A stretch of DNA of 37,041 nt from an uncultured Prevotellaceae bacterium (GTDB taxonomy: Bacteria > Bacteroidota > Bacteroidia > Bacteroidales > Bacteroidaceae): contig CACYQZ010000024.1 of the NCBI GenBank assembly GCA_902776665.1, positions 1 through 37,041 of the forward strand. The letters are read 5' to 3'. Position 1 is the stretch's first letter; each line of letters starts with the position of its first letter. Made by a program: the position numbers and the translations under genes. Positions 32,028-37,041 of the stretch are shown here, one piece after another. The notes beneath the pieces are model-generated. The model ran no database searches. It was not told where the DNA came from and saw only the letters and a program-made list of their open reading frames with translations.

Positions 32028-32588
32028 ATGGAAAACGAAGCGATAGCCGCTACACCCACCGCCGACCAGACACCTTGGTACGCCGTCAGACTCTTTTTCA
32101 CGCGCTACAAAGCCGTGAGCGAATGGCTGAAAACGCAGGAAATGGAGTTTTTCGTGCCGATGCATTATGTCGATGTCGAGAAAAACGGTCGGGTGAAGCA
32201 CATTTTGAAGCCTGTCGTTTCGAATTTGGTTTTCATCAAGAAAACGCGTCCGCAGAAAACCATTTCGTCGCTTTTGGATGAAGCGCCATTTCGTATGCGA
32301 GTGATTACGAAAAGCCGTGAAAACAGGCAGTGGAGCGAAATCAGCGCCGCCGAAATGCGCGAATTCCAGACGATGTGCAACCCCGAAATCGAACTGCGCA
32401 AATACCTGAGCGAGTCCGAAGCAAAAATGAAGGTCGGTGCGCCAGTCTTGGTGAAATACGGGCCGCTGAAGGGACTTTCGGGCAAACTCGTGCGCTCGAA
32501 CAAGAAATACTACTTGCTCAAGGAAGTGTCTGGATTGGGCGTGATGCTGAAGGTTTCGCGCTGGTGTTGCGTGCCAATGGAAGGCTGA
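32028..32588 (+). CDS. UpxY-family NusG paralogue (transcription antiterminator)
   Basis: 186 residues. The NusG N-terminal domain is clear (PWYAVRLFFTRYKAVSEWL, EFFVPMHYVDVEKNGR, KPVVSNLVFIKK), and a KOW-type C-terminal domain follows (VGAPVLVKYGPLKGLSGKLVRSNKKYYL). UpxY proteins normally sit first in a capsule operon and let RNA polymerase read through its leader. Here the next gene is convergent prfC, so no polysaccharide operon follows. It shares a transcript with the TrpF-like gene. Target unknown. Confidence 0.9.
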   Translation: MENEAIAATPTADQTPWYAVRLFFTRYKAVSEWLKTQEMEFFVPMHYVDVEKNGRVKHILKPVVSNLVFIKKTRPQKTISSLLDEAPFRMRVITKSRENRQWSEISAAEMREFQTMCNPEIELRKYLSESEAKMKVGAPVLVKYGPLKGLSGKLVRSNKKYYLLKEVSGLGVMLKVSRWCCVPMEG

Positions 32589-32603
32589 TTTTCGCTTGAA
32601 AAC

Positions 32604-34175
32604 TTAGTATTCGCTTGTGAAATGGAAGCGGATGTTCTCAAAATCTTGCTGCGCCATCGACAACACATAACCCGAATCGGCTAAGAATACGTCGCGCCCC
32701 TCTTTGTCCTTCGCCATATACTGATATTTTCGCTTTTTGAAGGCTTCGAGTTCGCGGTCGTCGTCGCTCGAAATCCAGCAGGCTTTGTAGAGGTGGACGG
32801 GTTCCCAACGGCATTTCGCGTTGTATTCGTTCTCGAGTCGATACTGAATCACCTCGAATTGAAGTTGTCCGACCGTTCCGATGATTTTGCGGTTGTTGAA
32901 CTGATTGACAAACAACTGCGCCACACCTTCGTCCATCAGTTGGGCGATGCCTTTTTCGAGTTGTTTCGAGCGCATCGGATCGTCGTTTTCAATGTATTTG
33001 AACATTTCGGGCGAGAACGACGGCAGACCGCGGAAATGCAGCGGTTCGCCCTCGGTGAGCGTGTCGCCGATTTTGAAAAGTCCGCCCGTGTCGGGCAGTC
33101 CGATGATGTCGCCCGCCCAAGCCTCGTCGATGGTCGATTTGCGTTGCGCCATAAACTGCGTGGGCGAGGTGAATCGCATCGTTTTGCCCTGTCTGACGTG
33201 CAGATAGGGCTGGTTGCGCTGGAATTTTCCGCTACAAACCTTGCAAAACGCAATACACGAGCGGTGGTTGGGGTCGATGTTGGCGGTGATTTTGAAGATG
33301 AAGCCCGTGAATTTTGCCTCGTCGGGCTGCACTTCGCGCTCTTCGGCCTTCGTCGGACGCGGCGAGGGTGCAATTTCGACAAAACAATTCAGCAGTTCCT
33401 GAACACCGAAATTGTTGAGCGCCGAACCGAAAAACACGGGCGCAACCTCGGCAGAACGGTAGGTTTCGACCTCAAATTCGGGATAGACGCCGTCGATGAG
33501 TTCAAGGTCGTTGCGCAGTTGCGCCGCGTCTTGTTCGCCGACTCTCGCGTCCAAATCGTCGCTGGCAATGTCGATTTCGATTTTTTCCGTAATTCGCTGT
33601 TTGTCAGGCGTGAAAAGATCGAGTTTTTGCTCATAGATATTATAAACGCCCTTGAATTTCGCACCCTGATTGATGGGCCACGACAGCGGTCGAACGCTGA
33701 TTTTCAGTTCTTGTTCGAGTTCGTCGAGCAAGTCGAAAGGGTCGCGACCCTCGCGGTCCATCTTGTTGATGAAGATGATGACGGGCGTGTTTCTCATTCG
33801 ACAAACCTCCATCAGTTTGCGCGTCTGCGTTTCGACACCCTTCGCGCCATCGACCACGATAATGGCCGAATCCACGGCGGTCAGCGTGCGGTAGGTGTCT
33901 TCGGCGAAGTCTTGGTGACCGGGCGTGTCGAGGATGTTCACCTTGTAGTCGCCGTAGTCAAACTCCATCACCGACGTCGAAACCGAGATACCGCGCTGTT
34001 TCTCGATGTCCATCCAGTCCGATGTCGCTGTTTTCCTGATTTTATTGCTTTTCACGGCTCCAGCCACCTGAATTTGGCCGCCGAAGAGCAGAAATTTCTC
34101 CGTCAGCGTGGTTTTACCGGCGTCGGGGTGGCTGATGATGGCGAAGGTTCGCCTGCGTTCTATTTCTGGGTTCAT
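32604..34175 (-). CDS. prfC: Peptide chain release factor 3
   Basis: 523 residues, normal length. Translational GTPase that recycles RF1/RF2. P-loop SHPDAGKT (15-22), [19 protein letters not shown] (switch I), [16 protein letters not shown] (G3), and FINKMDREG (G4, NKxD). The EF-G-like C-terminal domain includes [20 protein letters not shown] at 34175, 3 nt after the SDR stop, so it is the last gene of the rfbD-SDR-prfC run. It converges with the UpxY gene, with 15 nt between stops. Confidence 0.97.
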   Translation of the reverse strand: MNPEIERRRTFAIISHPDAGKTTLTEKFLLFGGQIQVAGAVKSNKIRKTATSDWMDIEKQRGISVSTSVMEFDYGDYKVNILDTPGHQDFAEDTYRTLTAVDSAIIVVDGAKGVETQTRKLMEVCRMRNTPVIIFINKMDREGRDPFDLLDELEQELKISVRPLSWPINQGAKFKGVYNIYEQKLDLFTPDKQRITEKIEIDIASDDLDARVGEQDAAQLRNDLELIDGVYPEFEVETYRSAEVAPVFFGSALNNFGVQELLNCFVEIAPSPRPTKAEEREVQPDEAKFTGFIFKITANIDPNHRSCIAFCKVCSGKFQRNQPYLHVRQGKTMRFTSPTQFMAQRKSTIDEAWAGDIIGLPDTGGLFKIGDTLTEGEPLHFRGLPSFSPEMFKYIENDDPMRSKQLEKGIAQLMDEGVAQLFVNQFNNRKIIGTVGQLQFEVIQYRLENEYNAKCRWEPVHLYKACWISSDDDRELEAFKKRKYQYMAKDKEGRDVFLADSGYVLSMAQQDFENIRFHFTSEY

Positions 34176-34178
34176 TTT

Positions 34179-34883
34179 TTATTCTTCAACTATTGGATAT
34201 AATTCAATAAATTCTCCTTGATGGCGTTTGCAGTCGTTGATGAGTTCTGCCATTTTTTGGCCAATCGTTTCAATGTCGTGGAAGCCCGGTAGGCTCATAT
34301 TTCCGTTCAAATCGGTCGTTGTGGGACCCGGATGCACCGAGAAAATTTCCAACGGGGTGTTGTTCTGCTGAAATTCCATCGCCATCACGCCCATCATCGC
34401 GTTTTGCGCCGCCTTGCTCGTCACATAGGCCAGCGGATGCCAGTAAGGACTGATTTCCGAAGGAACGGTCACGTTGACAATTCGTCCGTTATTACTTGCC
34501 AACAAGGGCATCAGCGCCTTTGTGAGCAGGAATGTTCCCGTGAAATTTACGTCGAGCGTTTCCTTGATGTCGCTAAGTTCTGTGTGCTCGCTATCCACGC
34601 TCATATCGCCTGGAATGCCAGCGTTGTTCACCAACAGTGTCAGTCCCGAATATTTTTCTTGAATTTCTTTGGCGGCTTGTTCAATGCCATTGAAATCGCG
34701 CAATTCGATGTTCACCCAGCCCAGCACGTCGATGTCAAGTCGTTTCAATACTTCGATGGCCTTTTCAGCACGTTCCTGATGTCGTGCGCCAAGAATTATT
34801 TTCCAACCGCTGAGGCCGAGATGCTTTGCGATGCCAAATCCAATGCCTTTGTTGGCACCTGTTATGAAAACTATTTTTTCCAT
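34179..34883 (-). CDS. Short-chain dehydrogenase/reductase
   Basis: 234 residues of the classical SDR class. Dinucleotide motif TGANKGIG (8-15), NNAG (86-89), Ser142 and YVTSK (Tyr153, Lys157) form the catalytic set. Early residues GARHQERAEKA fit NADPH binding. Closest in look to carbonyl-reductase-like SDRs; the substrate cannot be told. It lies 12 nt after rfbD and 3 nt before prfC. I recall rfbD and prfC as direct neighbours in related genomes, so this gene may be an insertion, though that is from memory. Confidence 0.92.
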   Translation of the reverse strand: MEKIVFITGANKGIGFGIAKHLGLSGWKIILGARHQERAEKAIEVLKRLDIDVLGWVNIELRDFNGIEQAAKEIQEKYSGLTLLVNNAGIPGDMSVDSEHTELSDIKETLDVNFTGTFLLTKALMPLLASNNGRIVNVTVPSEISPYWHPLAYVTSKAAQNAMMGVMAMEFQQNNTPLEIFSVHPGPTTTDLNGNMSLPGFHDIETIGQKMAELINDCKRHQGEFIELYPIVEE

Positions 34884-34895
34884 TTTTTCGGTAAA

Positions 34896-35750
34896 TTATT
34901 CTTTTAAAAGAGCGATACATTCGGCGAGCGACGTTTCCCAATGCGGAATTTCGATGCCGAAAGTTTCCTTGATTTTCGACTTGTCGAGCACAGAATAGTG
35001 CGGACGAGTGGCGGGAGTGGGGTAGTCGGTGGTGTGAATCGGGCGGACGCGACACGACTCGATACCTGCCAAACGATGGATAGCGAGCGTGAAATCGTAC
35101 CACGAGGCGACGCCTTCATTGGAAAAATGATAGATTCCAGGCACGACACCCTTTTCGATGGCGGCAAAAATCGCTACGGCGAGGTCGCGGGCGTAGGTCG
35201 GTGTGCCGATTTGGTCGAAAATGACGCCGAGTTCGGGTTTTTCCTTGCCCAAACGAAGCATCGTTTTCACGAAATTGTTGCCGAAAGTGGAGTAGAGCCA
35301 CGCCGTGCGAATCACCATCGACCGACGGCAACGGCTTGTCACGTTTTGCTCGCCTTCGAGTTTCGTGCGGCCATAAACGCTGTTCGGACAGGTCGCCGCG
35401 TCCTCGCGATAGGGCGTGTGCTGCGTGCCGTCAAAAACGTAGTCGGTGGAAATTTGAATCATCCAACCGCCTTGCCGCTCGATGGCTTCGGCCAAATAGC
35501 CCGGCGCGTCGGCATTGAGTTTTCGGCAGAAATCGCCGTCGCTCTCGGCCTTATCCACAGCGGTGTAGGCCGCGCAATTCACGATGCCGTCGATGTGGTT
35601 TTCCTCGACGAATTGCCAGATGGCTTCTGGGTTGGTGATGTCGAGTTCCGCCACGTCAGTATTAAAATAGGTGTGCTGCGGATGCTGTTTTTCCAATAGT
35701 TGGATTTCGTTTCCGAGTTGTCCGTTGCAGCCAGTGATAAGTATTTTCAT
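34896..35750 (-). CDS. rfbD: dTDP-4-dehydrorhamnose reductase
   Basis: 284 residues. Last step of dTDP-L-rhamnose synthesis, for surface polysaccharides. GCNGQLG nucleotide loop (7-13), VNCAAYTAVDKAE, STDYVFDG (101-108), YGRTK (Tyr126, Lys130), VIRTAWLYSTFGNNFV, and FDQIGTPTYARDLA. The other rml genes are not in the window. The ATG at 35750 lies 8 bp from heptamer array R17. Confidence 0.96.
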   Translation of the reverse strand: MKILITGCNGQLGNEIQLLEKQHPQHTYFNTDVAELDITNPEAIWQFVEENHIDGIVNCAAYTAVDKAESDGDFCRKLNADAPGYLAEAIERQGGWMIQISTDYVFDGTQHTPYREDAATCPNSVYGRTKLEGEQNVTSRCRRSMVIRTAWLYSTFGNNFVKTMLRLGKEKPELGVIFDQIGTPTYARDLAVAIFAAIEKGVVPGIYHFSNEGVASWYDFTLAIHRLAGIESCRVRPIHTTDYPTPATRPHYSVLDKSKIKETFGIEIPHWETSLAECIALLKE

Positions 35751-35757
35751 CGCTTCG

Positions 35758-35792
35758 CTAAATGATAAATGACAAATGATAAATGATAAATA
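35758..35792 (+). repeat. Heptamer array R17, left inverted copy
   Basis: Units of AAATGAT/AAATGAC. The 35 bp match the reverse complement of 36169-36203 with only 2 differences. Confidence 0.9.
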
Positions 35793-35801
35793 TGGATAAT
35801 T

Positions 35802-36167
35802 CTATGTTTTCTTTATTCCTTTTTTCGAGGTCTTGATAGAGGATATTAAAATTCTTATAATTTCGTCTAAATCATTTTTTAATGAAGAATATAATTTTTG
35901 ATCTAAGAACTCTGTTTTTTGCAAAAGAGTAATCCAGTATGAGGACTCACTCGCCTCTTTTAGGGAAATACTCAATTTGTTGATAAAATCGGGTTTGCTT
36001 TGAGCCTGAATTGCTTCGTGAACGTTTGCACCAATACTGGTTCCACTTCTGAACAGTTGTTTAGAGATGATATATTCATTCTTTTCTTCTGTCAGATATT
36101 TATAACAACGTATAATTCTGATAGAGAAATCAATGGTTTTATCTGCTAATATATTATTTTCAGTCAT
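35802..36167 (-). CDS. Four-helix-bundle protein (23S rRNA intervening-sequence / Avd-like family)
   Basis: 121 residues from the ATG at 36167 (MTENNILADKTIDFSIRIIR); an ATG at 36185 inside the repeat would add MINDKK. The family pattern is clear: SKQLFRSGTSIGANVHEAIQAQ, FINKLSISLKEASESSYWI, and a final helix. Such proteins are encoded in intervening sequences of 23S rRNA genes, as lone genes, and, as Avd, in diversity-generating retroelements; they are basic and may bind nucleic acid. Here the gene is AT-rich, set between rfbD and DUF4924, and flanked by inverted heptamer arrays. No reverse transcriptase is nearby. Confidence 0.9.
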   Translation of the reverse strand: MTENNILADKTIDFSIRIIRCYKYLTEEKNEYIISKQLFRSGTSIGANVHEAIQAQSKPDFINKLSISLKEASESSYWITLLQKTEFLDQKLYSSLKNDLDEIIRILISSIKTSKKGIKKT

Positions 36168-36168
36168 T

Positions 36169-36203
36169 TTTTTATCATTTATCATTTTTCATTTATCATT
36201 TAG
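36169..36203 (-). repeat. Heptamer array R18, right inverted copy
   Basis: Units of ATCATTT/ATCATTT-like on the plus strand, inverted relative to R17. It contains the TGA stop and last codons (LNDK) of the DUF4924 gene. Confidence 0.9.
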
Positions 36204-36737
36204 GATAAGTTCTCCGGACTTATCCGCAAGATAATAATCCGATAAAAGGCCGATGAAGGTGGTGATTTCGCTGATCGCGTGCTTCGTGTCGGGCGAGATT
36301 TCGCGGTTTTGAAGCCGCAGCATCATCGTGCCGTAGAGGGCGTTGAGGCAGGTTTCGATTTCATTCTGGTTTTTGTCGCCCCGATTGCGCAGTTCCACGA
36401 TGAAGGGCAACACCTTATAATATTGTGCCGTGTAGAACGGAAATTTCGTGCTTTCGAGCAGTTGCGCGTGGAGTTCGACCATCTGTTGCAACACCACTTG
36501 GTTGATTTGCAGGTGGCCGCTTTCGCGCTTGCCCTCGCCGTTCATCATCGTCACGAGGTTGCCATACCAGTCGGTCAGTTCACTGATTTGCTCGTCGTCG
36601 TAGTCGAAACGACTGATGTATTCGCGGCGCAGGCGCGTCAGCGAACAGTCGTAGGCGCGGATGATGTCCTCGACCTGCCACATATAGAGCAAGTATTCAG
36701 CGATGCTCTTTTTTCGTAATTCTTGGGAAATATACAT
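36189..36737 (-). CDS. DUF4924 family protein
   Basis: 182 residues, all helical, with the conserved start MYISQELRKKSIAEYLLYMWQVEDIIRAY and FDYDDEQISELTDWYGNLV, typical of the Bacteroidetes-only DUF4924 family of unknown function. No signal peptide. The C-terminus (LNDK and stop) is made of repeat R18, so the original end was probably replaced. It lies 39 nt after the exporter gene on the same strand. Confidence 0.88.
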   Translation of the reverse strand: MYISQELRKKSIAEYLLYMWQVEDIIRAYDCSLTRLRREYISRFDYDDEQISELTDWYGNLVTMMNGEGKRESGHLQINQVVLQQMVELHAQLLESTKFPFYTAQYYKVLPFIVELRNRGDKNQNEIETCLNALYGTMMLRLQNREISPDTKHAISEITTFIGLLSDYYLADKSGELILNDK

Positions 36738-36742
36738 AATTC

Positions 36743-36774
36743 TTCTTAACTCCCTAACTTCCTAACTTCTTAAC
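36743..36774. repeat. Octamer array R19 (TTCTTAAC-type x4)
   Basis: Four 8-nt units with small variants, filling most of the gap between exporter stop and DUF4924 start; same word as R15. Confidence 0.85.
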
Positions 36775-36776
36775 TT

Positions 36777-37041
36777 CTAAAATCTATAAAGATTCGTCAC
36801 CGTTCCGAGCAGCATAATCACACTGCCGATAATCACCGCCACGCCAATGACCTGATTGATGATTCGGATGCCGTTTTCGTCGAATTTCGTGCGAATCTTA
36901 TCCACGAGCCACGTCAGTCCCCACCACCACAGCAGTGCACCGCCGACGATGCTGGCGAAGCCCACAACCATTTCAAACGAGAGGTCGGGTATTACGAAAG
37001 CGAACTGGGCGTAAAGCGCCATAAACAGGAAGACGATGAGC
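36777..37041 (-). CDS. LysE-family exporter, C-terminal part (runs off right edge)
   Basis: The frame is open to the window end, giving 87 codons up to the TAG at 36777. Three hydrophobic helices are visible (MALYAQFAFVIP ..., FASIVGGALLWWWGLTWLVD, INQVIGVAVIIGSVIML), and the WWWGL and INQVIGVAVI features match the C-terminal half of LysE/RhtB amino-acid exporters. The N-terminus lies outside. The ATG at 37022 is internal, not the start. Confidence 0.8.
   Translation of the reverse strand, partial: LIVFLFMALYAQFAFVIPDLSFEMVVGFASIVGGALLWWWGLTWLVDKIRTKFDENGIRIINQVIGVAVIIGSVIMLLGTVTNLYRF

Larger units (their letters stand above)
35758..36203. mobile_element. Candidate cassette: four-helix-bundle gene between inverted heptamer arrays
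   Basis: A 446-bp unit with 35-bp near-identical inverted ends (33/35) enclosing one AT-rich gene of the 23S rRNA intervening-sequence protein type. Its right end supplies the last codons and stop of the DUF4924 gene. No transposase or target duplication was found. The resemblance to an rRNA intervening sequence (complementary ends plus four-helix ORF) is suggestive, but movement is not shown. Confidence 0.4.

Noticed and set aside
32793-34202. 469-codon plus-strand frame
   Set aside because: Antisense to prfC with all GTPase motifs intact on the other strand.
35802-36167. Avd-like protein as part of a diversity-generating retroelement
   Set aside because: No reverse transcriptase, template repeat or variable repeat was found around it.

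Overview
The window is a gene-dense piece of a Bacteroidales chromosome, most likely a member of the Prevotellaceae. Three things support this. Promoters match the Bacteroidetes form (-33 TTTG/TTGG, 19-20 bp spacer, -7 TAnnTTTG) and no sigma-70 -35/-10 pairs are evident. The protein families are typical of the order: UpxY-type NusG paralogue, Omp28-like protein with a type IX-like C-terminus, DUF4924, S16 with a long acidic tail, and GHL10/FN3 hydrolase. Cys-ending lipoprotein signals are also present. No rRNA, tRNA, transposase or CRISPR array was seen, and no gap without a gene exceeds about 300 bp.

Layout. 1-4865 (minus): two tandem regulatory modules, each an ECF sigma factor, a single-pass membrane anti-sigma-like protein whose start overlaps the sigma stop by 14 nt, and one or more secreted proteins. 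5026-8181 (minus): TPR protein and glnS. 8296-10537 (plus): metal-chelate binding lipoprotein and FecCD permease, with no ATPase. 10543-13209 (minus): GHL10/FN3 hydrolase, then a ytxH / DUF1469 / small basic protein operon. 13464-17080 (plus): SPOR lipoprotein, ruvX, def, TPR protein. 17186-23213 (plus): CobW/ZNG-type GTPase with a His-rich loop, Omp28-like protein, another secreted protein, MetY-type sulfhydrylase. 23338-23952: rpsP, followed by a bidirectional terminator. 24060-25270 (minus): TPR membrane protein and ribH. 25396-26869 (plus): recF and a DUF721 gene. 26811-31142 (minus): M3 peptidase, dCMP deaminase, S41 protease. 31311-32588 (plus): a TrpF-like protein without its catalytic Asp, and a UpxY/NusG paralogue. 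32604-37041 (minus): LysE-type exporter (partial), DUF4924, a four-helix-bundle protein, rfbD, an SDR, prfC.

The most striking feature is a dispersed family of imperfect short tandem repeats, nearly all of exact period 7 (two of period 8), found at about 20 places. They use a few word types (AGTTGAC-like, GTGTGGA-like, GGGTGTT/CACCCAT-like, GAGGAGC-like, AAATTGT, AAATGAT, and the octamer TTCTTAAC). Some fill intergenic gaps exactly from stop codon to start codon. Others lie in frame inside genes, including four different arrays in four predicted loops of one FN3 domain. One pair, in inverted orientation and nearly identical over 35 bp, brackets a four-helix-bundle gene of the 23S intervening-sequence type, like the ends of a small mobile cassette. 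This repeat family is the best candidate here for an undescribed system.

The rest is mostly core housekeeping (translation, recombination, flavin and sulfur amino-acid synthesis, proteolysis) mixed with envelope stress and secretion functions.
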